From: Bacteroidales bacterium
GTDB taxonomy: Bacteria; Bacteroidota; Bacteroidia; Bacteroidales; UBA932
Direction: 5' to 3'
Assembly: GCA_016281015.1 (NCBI GenBank)
Contig: JAEEHS010000033.1
Span: 31,814-95,813, forward strand
DNA length: 64,000 nt
Numbering within the stretch: the stretch's first letter is position 1; every line of letters starts with the position of its first letter. The notes below the pieces were generated by a model. That model worked only from the letters and a program-made list of their open reading frames with translations. It made no database searches and was not told the origin of the DNA. Below are positions 46,214 to 55,348 of this stretch, in pieces. Both the position numbers and the translations under genes were made by a program.

Positions 46214-48004
46214 ATGAAAAAGATTTTATTCCCTATCCTGTTCGTGCTTGCCGGGTTCGTTTTTACCGGCTGCGATGACCTGCTGGACACCATTCCGAAA
46301 GACCGGCTCACCAAGGACACTTTCTTCAAGAACGAGAGTGAGCTCAAGGCTTTCGCGATCGTCTTCTACGGTGCCTTCCCAGAAGGTGACCTGTACGTCT
46401 CCAATGACGACCATTATACCCAGAACAACCTTTCCAACGAGGAAATGGGCATGCGTACCATTCCCGCCAGCGGAGGCGGCTGGAGTTGGGGGGCGCTGCG
46501 CAATATCAACACCCTGCTGGAGAATCTGGAGAACTGCTCTGATGCGGCGGCCCGGACCAAGTATGAGGCGCTCGCCCGTTTCTTCCGCGCCTACTTCTAT
46601 TTTAATAAGGTGAAGCGCTTCGGTGACGTGCCGTGGTACGACTCGCTCGTCGGTTCCACGGAGACCGAAAAACTGAACCGTCCCCGTGACAACCGCGAAT
46701 TCATCATGGGCAAGATCCTCGAGGACATCAACTTCGCCATCGAGAACCTTCCCGCTGAAAAGAGCACGTACGAGGTCACGAAATGGACCGCCATGGCGCT
46801 GAAATCGCAGATTTGCCTCTTTGAGGGGACCTTCCGCAAGTACCATGCAGGGGATGTCTTCCTGAAGACCCTCCCCGCAGATACCCATGATTACAAGTGG
46901 TACCTGAACGAATGTGCCACCGTATCCCGCGAGTTCATCCAGACCAGCGGCTACGGCCTCCATCCGAGCTACTGGGAACTGTTCCATACCATGGACGCAG
47001 TCGAACTGACGGACGAAGTGATCCTGGCCCGGAACTACAACAAGACCTACGGCGCCTACCACAATGCCGGAAGTACCATGAACACCGGCTCCCGCGGTTG
47101 TCCTTCCATGACCAAGAAACTCATTGCCAGTTTCCTGATGAAAGACGGCACCCGCTTTACGGATATCGCAGGCTGGAGCAAGATGGATTTCGTCCAGGAA
47201 ACCCAGAACCGCGACCCGAGGCTTGCCTCGTGTATCCGCATTCCCGGTTACACCCGGATGGGCGAATTCGCCACGACCTCCCCGGACTTCAAGGTAACCT
47301 TCTCCGGCTATCACCCCGACAAGTATGTCACCACTCCGGAGCAGGATACAAACAATGCCTCGGATATCGACCTGATTCTCTTCCGCTCCGCTGAGGTCTA
47401 TCTGAATTATGCAGAAGCGCTTGCAGAAATCGGGGCCCTGACCCAGGACGACCTCGACATCTCCATCAACCCGCTCCGCAAGCGCGCCGGCGTTACCAAG
47501 AGCCTGGACCTGACGGAAGCCAACACCAACCCGGATCCCTTCCTCACCGACCCGGCCTGGGGCGGTTACCAGAGCCCGGTGCTTGCGGCGGATGCCAACA
47601 AGGGCGTGATTCTCGAAATCCGCCGCGAGCGGGCCGTCGAGCTCTGCCAGGAAGGCTTCCGCTACTATGACCTCATGCGCTGGAAGGAAGGCAAGCTCTT
47701 CGAAAAGCCCTTCTATGGCATGTACTTCCCTTCCGCGGGCACCTTTGACGTGGATGGAAACGGTACCAAAGACCTGGAAATCTTCACCGATGCGAGCACC
47801 AACAGCGCCGCCACCGCCAAGAAGCTCGACGAAGAGATCTTCCTCTCCGAAGGCACGAGCGGCTTGGTTTGGCTCCATAAATCGGTGCTCCGCAACTGGA
47901 ATGAGGACAAAGATTATCTCTATCCCATTCCCACGGACGAACGCAACCTCACCGGTGGTGTCCTTACCCAGAATCCCGGCTGGGATGACGGTTTAACCTT
48001 CTAA
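46214..48004 (+). CDS. susD: SusD-type surface glycan-binding lipoprotein
   Basis: The 596-aa partner of SusC that caps the barrel and binds glycan. Lipoprotein signal LAGFVFTGCDDLL (Cys at about 20), then the SusD helical fold, with IRRERAVELCQEGFRYYDLMRW (here ILEIRRERAVELCQEGFRYY) near 475, the usual family signature. Start taken at ATG 46214 in front of the signal peptide; ATG 46202, overlapping the susC stop, is possible and adds four residues. Confidence 0.96.
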   Translation: MKKILFPILFVLAGFVFTGCDDLLDTIPKDRLTKDTFFKNESELKAFAIVFYGAFPEGDLYVSNDDHYTQNNLSNEEMGMRTIPASGGGWSWGALRNINTLLENLENCSDAAARTKYEALARFFRAYFYFNKVKRFGDVPWYDSLVGSTETEKLNRPRDNREFIMGKILEDINFAIENLPAEKSTYEVTKWTAMALKSQICLFEGTFRKYHAGDVFLKTLPADTHDYKWYLNECATVSREFIQTSGYGLHPSYWELFHTMDAVELTDEVILARNYNKTYGAYHNAGSTMNTGSRGCPSMTKKLIASFLMKDGTRFTDIAGWSKMDFVQETQNRDPRLASCIRIPGYTRMGEFATTSPDFKVTFSGYHPDKYVTTPEQDTNNASDIDLILFRSAEVYLNYAEALAEIGALTQDDLDISINPLRKRAGVTKSLDLTEANTNPDPFLTDPAWGGYQSPVLAADANKGVILEIRRERAVELCQEGFRYYDLMRWKEGKLFEKPFYGMYFPSAGTFDVDGNGTKDLEIFTDASTNSAATAKKLDEEIFLSEGTSGLVWLHKSVLRNWNEDKDYLYPIPTDERNLTGGVLTQNPGWDDGLTF

Positions 48005-48016
48005 GCGACCCATACT

Positions 48017-49798
48017 ATGAAAAAGTATATTTCCTACGTTCTGCTTCTTCTTCCGGTCCTGCTTCTTGCGGGCTCCTGTGAAAAGAAGAACAAAGAGAAC
48101 CAGCATGTCCAGGAGACGGCCACGCTGACCGGCACCTACTACGTGGGTTCCGATGCGGCCGGGAAGGTCTATGAAATCGCTTCCGGCAGAAGCGAGACGG
48201 TCCTCATCCGGGCCCTCGCCGATGAAGGGAACGTCTCCGACCTGACTGTAAGCATTTCCTTCAAGGCCGATCCTTCGGCCGTCGCAGCCTACAACAAAGC
48301 CCATGGGACATCCTATGTGATGAGCCCGGGGTCAGCGTACGAATTCACGACGCCCTCTGTCATGATGCCCCGCTATGGCCGCTCCTCGACTTCCGCCAAG
48401 CTCAAGATCAGCGCTTCGGGCCTGGAAGACGGCGTCACCTATATCCTGCCTGTCACCATCGACAAGGTGACCGGAACCGACAAATGGGCGGTTTCCGAGA
48501 CCCCGCAGGTTTACATTCTCTTCAAGCAGGCTCCGCCCCGCCCGGGATCCGGCACCAAGGAGGACCCTTACAACCTCTATACGGTCCAGGACCTCAAGGA
48601 AATGAAGAAACTCCTTATCGCAAAGAAAGTTACCTACTTCCGCCTCGAGCAGGACATCGACATGGCCGGTGTGGAGGACTGGGAACCGCTCAACTGGGAG
48701 TCTCCCTATGAACTGGGGATCGATTTCGACGGCAACGGCCACACCATCTCCAACTTCTACTGCGACTATGCATCGTATCCCAGCTTCTTCGGTGTGCTGA
48801 ACGGCAAGTGCTACGACTTGACCCTCGCCCATGCCAAGGTCGTCGTCGCCGACGCCCGGTCGGGTATCCTGGCCGGTTACTGCGGCCTGCAGGATGCCTC
48901 CAAGGGCATCCGAGGCGACTGCGAGCGGGTCCATATCCAGGGTGAACTGGACCACACGAGCTCCTCCAAATATGGCGCCGGCGGCTTCTTCGGCTTCATG
49001 GGCACAGGCTCGCTCCATGCCTGCTCGGCCGATGTTGTCATCAACTCCAAACTGAACAACGTCGGTGGCCTCTTCGGCTACTGCGGCAAGGTCGTGGAGG
49101 TCAGCGACTGCTGGACCAGCGGTGTGATCACCGGCGGCCAGCGCGTCGGCGGCATCGGCGGCGGTACGGTCGGTGATGATGATCCCGCCATTCCGATCAA
49201 GATCTCCAACTGCTACTCTGTTGCCAAGGTCCATGGCTCGTTCGGTATCGGCGGCATCGGTGGTTATTTCTGCAAGGCTACCGCTACCCCGAAGGATGTG
49301 GATCCCGGTAACATCATCGAAAACTGCATTGCCTGGAATGAAGAGATTCGGGCGAATTCGTCCTACAAAGAGGATGGATCGGTCGGCAATCCGACCCCGA
49401 ACGACAAGAGCCACTACAGCTGCGGCGCCATCATCGGATGGACCGCTATCCGGAATACACTCCAGGGCTGCCTCCGCCATCCTGACATGAAGTACAATGA
49501 AAACATCTTCTTTGACTACACCGACGCGTTCAGCCTCTACAACCAGGCAGATGTGTCTCCCGGCTCCCCGCTGGTGGTGGTGGCCGTGGAAGGAGCGAAC
49601 TACAACTATCCTTACCATGGAAAGGCCGCTCCTGCCGGCAAGACCCTTTCGCAGGTAGCCAAGAGCCTGGGATGGAGTCAGAAGGTATGGGACTTCAGCG
49701 GAGATTTTCCGACACTCAGGCCCAAGTCCGACAGCAGCGAAGAGGAAGAGCCGGATCCTTCCGGACAGCTTCCCGACTTTTACGAGAACGAGTTTTAA
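48017..49798 (+). CDS. Surface lipoprotein: DUF1735 domain plus GLUG-type repeats
   Basis: A 593-aa protein: lipoprotein signal (LLLAGSCEKK), DUF1735-like domain at about 40-170 (VAAYNKAHGTSYVMSP is the family hallmark), then a beta-helix-like region of GLUG-type repeats (about 180-500; for example YFRLEQDIDMAGVEDWEPLN and VGGLFGYCG). It ends near ...SLGWSQKVWDFSGDFPTLRP plus an acidic tail. In SusCD operons the third gene is generally a surface glycan-binding protein, the likely role here. No catalytic motif seen. Confidence 0.82.
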   Translation: MKKYISYVLLLLPVLLLAGSCEKKNKENQHVQETATLTGTYYVGSDAAGKVYEIASGRSETVLIRALADEGNVSDLTVSISFKADPSAVAAYNKAHGTSYVMSPGSAYEFTTPSVMMPRYGRSSTSAKLKISASGLEDGVTYILPVTIDKVTGTDKWAVSETPQVYILFKQAPPRPGSGTKEDPYNLYTVQDLKEMKKLLIAKKVTYFRLEQDIDMAGVEDWEPLNWESPYELGIDFDGNGHTISNFYCDYASYPSFFGVLNGKCYDLTLAHAKVVVADARSGILAGYCGLQDASKGIRGDCERVHIQGELDHTSSSKYGAGGFFGFMGTGSLHACSADVVINSKLNNVGGLFGYCGKVVEVSDCWTSGVITGGQRVGGIGGGTVGDDDPAIPIKISNCYSVAKVHGSFGIGGIGGYFCKATATPKDVDPGNIIENCIAWNEEIRANSSYKEDGSVGNPTPNDKSHYSCGAIIGWTAIRNTLQGCLRHPDMKYNENIFFDYTDAFSLYNQADVSPGSPLVVVAVEGANYNYPYHGKAAPAGKTLSQVAKSLGWSQKVWDFSGDFPTLRPKSDSSEEEEPDPSGQLPDFYENEF

Positions 49799-49807
49799 CC
49801 CCAAAAC

Positions 49808-51889
49808 ATGCAGATCATGAAAACAAGATATTTCATCATTGCCTTGTCCCTTGCCGGAATGCTCTTCTCGTGCAAAAAAGCCCCGCAGAACGATATTCCT
49901 GCTCCAGGTGAACAGATGACCATCAGCGTGACCATCCCGGATGGGGCCACCAAGGCCGGTGCCGGTGAGGTCAAGACCCTGTCATGGACCTGGTCATCCA
50001 CTGACAAGCTGACCATCGTGGGGGAAACCACCGAAGTATTCTCCATCAAGGCTGGCTTCACGCCCAAGAAGGCGGAATTTACCGGAACGCCCGTCAAGGG
50101 TGAGAAATTCTCCATTTACTATCCCGACCATACGATCGGGACAGCCGATTGGAGCGGCCAGGTGCAGAAAGGCAACAACAACCTCAACCACCTCTCCTAT
50201 GCCGCTGCCATCACGGATGTGGACCAGTACAGCAGTTTCTCCTTCAGTGCGGACTGGGCCGAAGAACACGGCGGCAGCTTCTCCCAGATTGGCGTCCTGA
50301 AATTCGTGATGGCTCCTCCCACAGGGACCAGCCTCTTCACGGAAGTGTCCATCGCTACCGAAGACGAACTCTTCTACAGCGGTAATGGCGACACGAAAGT
50401 CAGGAGCCTGAGCCTGAGCATGGAGGAAATCACCCTGGGCGCTGGGGAAGACCTTGTTGCCTGGATGGTAACTTCCTGCAACGAGGCCGTCATCCCCTCC
50501 GGTACGCCCTACACCGTGACGCTCATCGCCGACGGAAAGACCTATGCCCAGAAGATTTCCAAGACCAGCGATTCCGTCCTGAAAAGCGGCCAGGTCAATG
50601 TGATTACCCTCGCTGACCCGACCCTCTGGAAGGACGATACGCCCCGCTTTGCTTCCGGTGAAGGCACAGCGGCCAGCCCGTACATCATTACGACCATTGC
50701 CCACCTCAAGAACGTAGGCGATGAACTGCTTGCCGGCAGTGCGGTCTACTTCAAGCTGGGCGCCGATATCGACATGACAGGGCTCACCTGGACTCCGATT
50801 TCCTGCGACGGCGGCAAGCAGCTGGTCCTGGATGGCGACGGCCATACCATCAGCCATTTGGGAGCACCGCTGGTGGACAAGTTGAACGGTACTGTCCAGC
50901 ATCTTACCCTTGATGCGGCTGCGATAACGATTTCCGGGGTAGGCGGCATTCTCGCTGCCTCGGTGCCGGCAGACTCCGAAGCGACCATTTCCGATATCCA
51001 GCTCAGCAACAGCAGCATCTCTGCGACCAGCTCCACCGGCGGCGTGCTCGGACAGACGGATGGCAAACTGACCATGTCCAAGGTCACGGTCACCAGCACG
51101 AATGTGTCCAGCAGCAATCTCGCCGGCGGCGTGGTGGGCTTCGTAAATCACAGCGGGACCGCCACCAGCTCGTTGGACGAGTGCTCCTACATCAGCGGCA
51201 CCGTCTCGGCCTCCGCCCGCTATTGCGGCGGTCTGGTCGGCAGCGTGTCCAATGTAGCCCATGTCGTTTCCAACAGCCTGGTCAAAGATGCCACGATCAC
51301 GTCCACCAAAGACCGCGTGGGCGGTGCCCTTGGCCAGCTTCAGAGGGCAGCCAGCCTCCTCCACAGCCAGGTGGAAAACGTGACCATCTCGGGTGGTGAT
51401 AATACCGCCGGCGTCATCGGCGTATGCTACGGAACCGCGTCCCGCTGCTCTGTCACCGGCGGCAGTGTGACCAGTACGACCAAACAACTGGGAGGCTTTA
51501 CCGCCTATCCGGAGAATGCCACCATCACCGACTGCTATGCCGTTACGACCGTCAACGGAGGATCGATCGACTATGTCGGCGGCTTCGTGGGCCTGTGCAA
51601 GGGCGGAAATACCGTCACCAACTGCTATGAGGCCTGCAGCGTCAGTGGGACCGCCACCAACATCGGCGCCTTCATCGGCTACATTGACACGGCCGGCTCG
51701 ACCGTCAGCAAGTGTATCGCTTGGGAGGCCGCACTGCCCTTCGTCGGCGGTGTCAAGACGGCCGGACAGGACAGCAATGTCACCGACAACTATATCGGCA
51801 CCGAGGGGACCGTCTCTGCCAAGGCCCAGTCCATGGGCTGGAGCGCTGACATCTGGGACTTCAGCGGTGATTTCCCTAAACTGAAATAG
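49808..51889 (+). CDS. Surface lipoprotein: fimbrillin-like N-terminus plus GLUG repeats
   Basis: A 693-aa protein: lipoprotein signal (LAGMLFSCKK), a fimbrillin/Mfa-like beta domain at about 35-265 (WSSTDKLTIVG ... FSIYYPD), then GLUG-type repeats (about 290-640; YFKLGADIDMTGLTWTPISC, VGGFVGLCKGGNTVTNCYEA). C-terminal signature SMGWSADIWDFSGDFPKLK. It is a paralogue of the proteins at 53027 and 59304. Probable role: surface binding or adhesion. MKTRYF at 49817 is an alternative start. Confidence 0.8.
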   Translation: MQIMKTRYFIIALSLAGMLFSCKKAPQNDIPAPGEQMTISVTIPDGATKAGAGEVKTLSWTWSSTDKLTIVGETTEVFSIKAGFTPKKAEFTGTPVKGEKFSIYYPDHTIGTADWSGQVQKGNNNLNHLSYAAAITDVDQYSSFSFSADWAEEHGGSFSQIGVLKFVMAPPTGTSLFTEVSIATEDELFYSGNGDTKVRSLSLSMEEITLGAGEDLVAWMVTSCNEAVIPSGTPYTVTLIADGKTYAQKISKTSDSVLKSGQVNVITLADPTLWKDDTPRFASGEGTAASPYIITTIAHLKNVGDELLAGSAVYFKLGADIDMTGLTWTPISCDGGKQLVLDGDGHTISHLGAPLVDKLNGTVQHLTLDAAAITISGVGGILAASVPADSEATISDIQLSNSSISATSSTGGVLGQTDGKLTMSKVTVTSTNVSSSNLAGGVVGFVNHSGTATSSLDECSYISGTVSASARYCGGLVGSVSNVAHVVSNSLVKDATITSTKDRVGGALGQLQRAASLLHSQVENVTISGGDNTAGVIGVCYGTASRCSVTGGSVTSTTKQLGGFTAYPENATITDCYAVTTVNGGSIDYVGGFVGLCKGGNTVTNCYEACSVSGTATNIGAFIGYIDTAGSTVSKCIAWEAALPFVGGVKTAGQDSNVTDNYIGTEGTVSAKAQSMGWSADIWDFSGDFPKLK

Positions 51890-51891
51890 CC

Positions 51892-53016
51892 ATGCGTACA
51901 ATACAACGGATCCTATGGATCACTACTGCTCTCCTGCCGCTATTCTTCTACGGCTGTGAAAAGGGCAAACAACACGTCGAGCTTCCCCCGCCGACGACCG
52001 AGATTCCCGGCGGAGAAGATCCGGGGGGCGGGAACAACCCCGGGGGCGAGACCCCCGGGGGGAGTTCCACCCACTCCGGTCCCTGGGATGAGAACCGCGG
52101 CAAGGTCGTCACTCCCTCCGGGGAAGGATGGACAAGCAAGACGGTCCGCGAAGGCATTGTCTACTATGCTTTCTCCGGGACGGACGCCATCTCCGGCCAG
52201 CCGCAGAAGATTTTTGCCGTCGACCTGGACCTTAGCAATCCCAAGTATGAGCTCAAACTCACCCGGAGCGCTTCGGCCGTCTACACCTCCGAGGTCCATA
52301 AGAACTACAATGCCATCGCCACGATCAATGCGGGCTATGAGGCCCCGTCCATCTACATCCGGTCGGAAGGAAAGGATTTTTCCGTCATCAACAATGTCCA
52401 GATCGGTGATACAGGCCAGGACAATTGGAAAAGCGAAGGGGCGTTTTACCTGACCTCCAGCGGTGAACCCGGCATCGTCTTTGTGGGCTCTCCCAAACGG
52501 GACGGGGTCGTCAGCGGGATCAAGGGCGGCAGCTATGCCGATGCCTGCAAGAAACAGCGGGAGTACTACCAGGGGATGAAGAAGGCCAGCTATCCCTATC
52601 TTCTCTCCAGCGCCCCGCTGATGATCGACGATTACGAGCCGCTCGGAGACACCTTCTGCGACTTCACCATCTCGGAATCCCAGGCCAACGCCTTGAATTC
52701 TGAGAACCTGGAACACCACCAGCGGGTCCGCCATCCCCGTACGGCCATCGGCATTACCGAGAACAAGCATTTCATCATGCTGGTCGTGGACGGGCGGCGC
52801 ACTACCCGGAAAGGCATGTCCTGCAAGGAACTCACCGACTTCATGGTCAAGTGGTTCAATCCACAGTGGGCCCTCAACCTCGACGGCGGCGGTTCGACGA
52901 CCATGTGCGTCGAGAATCTCGGTGACAGCCGAAATGTGGTCAACTCCCCCATTGACGGCAGCGTCAACGGACAGGAGCGCAAGCGCGATACCCATATTGT
53001 TATTTTAGCCAAATAA
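51892..53016 (+). CDS. Phosphodiester glycosidase (NAGPA/DUF2233 family) lipoprotein
   Basis: A 374-aa lipoprotein (FFYGCEKG, Cys at about 21) with a Gly/Pro-rich linker (about 35-65) and a NAGPA domain at about 80-372. The family hallmark is WALNLDGGGSTTM (about 322-334), with TINAGYEA and GITENKHFIMLVVDGRR. The human relative removes GlcNAc from GlcNAc-1-phosphodiesters; bacterial members cleave sugar phosphodiesters. It is the only clear glycan-cleaving enzyme in this operon. It begins 2 nt after the preceding gene. Confidence 0.9.
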   Translation: MRTIQRILWITTALLPLFFYGCEKGKQHVELPPPTTEIPGGEDPGGGNNPGGETPGGSSTHSGPWDENRGKVVTPSGEGWTSKTVREGIVYYAFSGTDAISGQPQKIFAVDLDLSNPKYELKLTRSASAVYTSEVHKNYNAIATINAGYEAPSIYIRSEGKDFSVINNVQIGDTGQDNWKSEGAFYLTSSGEPGIVFVGSPKRDGVVSGIKGGSYADACKKQREYYQGMKKASYPYLLSSAPLMIDDYEPLGDTFCDFTISESQANALNSENLEHHQRVRHPRTAIGITENKHFIMLVVDGRRTTRKGMSCKELTDFMVKWFNPQWALNLDGGGSTTMCVENLGDSRNVVNSPIDGSVNGQERKRDTHIVILAK

Positions 53017-53026
53017 AGCGATCCCC

Positions 53027-55342
53027 ATGAAAACTAGACATTTCCTTTACCTGATTTTTGCTGTGGCGGCACTCGCCTCCTGCGAGAAAACGAAAGAACC
53101 TGCCGCTCCCGGGGGCGGTGGGAGCAGCACCCCAAGCGGTATCAAGGTAACACTTCCCTCCTCGGGGCCCTTCAGCGTGTACCGTTGGGTTGCTTCCGAC
53201 AAGATCCGTGTAGGCGATCTCGTGTATTCCCTTAAGGAAGGCGCCGGGGCAGCCGCCGGTGTATTTGACGGTACACCCAAGAAAGACAATTTCTACACGA
53301 TTGCCTATCCCTCCGAAATCAAGGGGGCGGACACCTATATGGCGTACAATCTGACAGGACAGGTCCAAAGCGGGAACGCGTCCACAGACCACCTGGCCCT
53401 CACGGCCCTCATAGAGGACGCCAATAGCTATGAAGACATTGTCCTCAGCAAGGAATGGGCCACGTCCAAAAGCGGATCGTTCCGCTCCAACGGCGTGGTG
53501 GTGATGAACCTCACGCTGCCTTCTGATGCAGGCTCGCTGAAGCGTATTACCCTCTCGGCCTCCAGTGTTTCGTTCCCGACCAATAACTCCGGCAACGAGA
53601 CCGCAGAGAGCCTGGAGCTCCAGCTGAGCGGTGCATCAGCTTCCGCTCCTGTGAAGGCCTACCTCGCCGTATCGGAAAAAGCGGTTGACCTCCCTGCCGA
53701 AGCACTCAAACTCACCGTAGAGGGAGACGTCACCTATATGATCATGGTTCCCCAGGCCGTGAAGATGGGCGGCGGCATCCTGACCGAAATCACCGTCAGC
53801 ACCGCTTCTTCATGGACCGCCTATACTCCGATCTCGGGGAAGGGCACAGAAGCTTCACCCTACATCCTGGAGTCGGCTGAACATATCGAGCAGATGCCCG
53901 AGCTCATGGAAGAAGGCAAGACCACCTGGTTTGAGCTCGGCGCCGACATCGACATGAAGAACATCCTCGAATGGGAGGCTATCAACGTTATCTCTCCTTA
54001 TTCCAAGGCGGTCCATTTCGACGGAAAAGGCCATACAATTTCCAACTTCAAGTGCGATGCCGCCATCTATCCGAGCCTGTTCGGTGTCCTGAACGGCACC
54101 GTCCAGAATGTAGTCTTTGACAAGGCCGAAATCGACGGAAGCGGCAAGGCCGGCATCGTGGCCGGATACTGCGGCACCAAGGTTGGATCCGACTACGTCA
54201 TCGGCAAGATTTCCGGCATCACGGTGAAGAACTCCTCCGTGAAGACGGACTCCTATGCCGGCGGTATCGTCGGACAGGTCTACTGCCCGACCGAGATTTC
54301 CGACTGTCATGCCATCAATACCTCCATCATTTCCACGGGTGAACGCGTGGGCGGTATCGTCGGACAGGCGGGTGTATCCAGCGAGAACGTGGGCATCACA
54401 CTCAAAGAATGCACCGCGGAGAATGTGACCGCCGAAGCCCAGAAGAATGTGGGCGGGATCATCGGCGTGAGCTATGGCGATGTTCTCAAATGCACGGCCT
54501 CCGGCCACCTGACGACGAATCTTAAAAACGCCAAGGAAGTTTCCGTCGGCGGCGTCATCGGCCACCTGGAAAATGGTAACGCAGCCGACTGCTCGGCTTC
54601 TACCGTCATTGAAGTCACCCTCGAGGGCCGTGGACTGGGTGGATTCGTGGGCACCTTCAAGGCCGGAAAGATTGAGCGCTGCTACTCGACCGGAAGCGTC
54701 AGCGGCATTCACCGCAACACCGGCGGTTTCGTGGGCCTGATCCAGACCTCTCTCGCAGCGGCCACGATCGAGAACTGCTACGCCACCGGCAAGGTGTCGG
54801 CCAATTCCTATGAAGGAGGCTTTGTCGGCCTGGTGGACGGTCAGCCGTACGACGTCCTCATCAAGAACTGCTACTGCACCGGCGACGTCGTGGGTACGAA
54901 GTTCGGCATTGGTGGTTTCGTCGGCTTCCAGTCCTGCACCAAGTTCCAGGCCATCGGTTGTGTGGCATGGAATGAAAAAGTTACGCCCGGCGACATCGCT
55001 GAAGGGAGCTGGAGCAGCGGCGCCTTTGTGGGCGTTACCTACCCGCTGTCCACCATCACCAACTGCTATCGCCATCCCGCGATGGAACTGACGGCCTACT
55101 GGGTCCCGGCGGTGGGTTATTCCCATCCCGACGTCAGCCCGAGTTCGCCGCTCATCAAGCAGGACGGTACGCCTTCCAAGGCCACCTCCACGGCCAACGA
55201 CCAGGACGGCTATCCGCAGTTCCCTTACCACGGGAAGGTCGCGGCTGCCGGGAAGACCCTTCCCCAGCTCGCTTCTGACGTCCTCGGCTGGGACAGCGCC
55301 GTCTGGGATTTCAGCGGAAACCTCCCTGTCCTGAAAAAGTAA
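53027..55342 (+). CDS. Surface lipoprotein: fimbrillin-like N-terminus plus GLUG repeats
   Basis: A 771-aa paralogue of the 49808 and 59304 proteins. Lipoprotein signal (VAALASCEKT), beta domain at about 35-265 (YRWVASDKIRVGD ... YTIAYPSEIKG), GLUG-type repeats at about 280-690 with clear copies VGGIVGQAG, LGGFVGTFKAGKIERCYSTG and GGFVGLIQ, and C-terminal VLGWDSAVWDFSGNLPVLKK. Charged residues are few and the repeats suggest a beta-helix. No enzyme motif; a surface-binding role is inferred from the operon. Confidence 0.8.
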   Translation: MKTRHFLYLIFAVAALASCEKTKEPAAPGGGGSSTPSGIKVTLPSSGPFSVYRWVASDKIRVGDLVYSLKEGAGAAAGVFDGTPKKDNFYTIAYPSEIKGADTYMAYNLTGQVQSGNASTDHLALTALIEDANSYEDIVLSKEWATSKSGSFRSNGVVVMNLTLPSDAGSLKRITLSASSVSFPTNNSGNETAESLELQLSGASASAPVKAYLAVSEKAVDLPAEALKLTVEGDVTYMIMVPQAVKMGGGILTEITVSTASSWTAYTPISGKGTEASPYILESAEHIEQMPELMEEGKTTWFELGADIDMKNILEWEAINVISPYSKAVHFDGKGHTISNFKCDAAIYPSLFGVLNGTVQNVVFDKAEIDGSGKAGIVAGYCGTKVGSDYVIGKISGITVKNSSVKTDSYAGGIVGQVYCPTEISDCHAINTSIISTGERVGGIVGQAGVSSENVGITLKECTAENVTAEAQKNVGGIIGVSYGDVLKCTASGHLTTNLKNAKEVSVGGVIGHLENGNAADCSASTVIEVTLEGRGLGGFVGTFKAGKIERCYSTGSVSGIHRNTGGFVGLIQTSLAAATIENCYATGKVSANSYEGGFVGLVDGQPYDVLIKNCYCTGDVVGTKFGIGGFVGFQSCTKFQAIGCVAWNEKVTPGDIAEGSWSSGAFVGVTYPLSTITNCYRHPAMELTAYWVPAVGYSHPDVSPSSPLIKQDGTPSKATSTANDQDGYPQFPYHGKVAAAGKTLPQLASDVLGWDSAVWDFSGNLPVLKK

Positions 55343-55348
55343 ACGGCG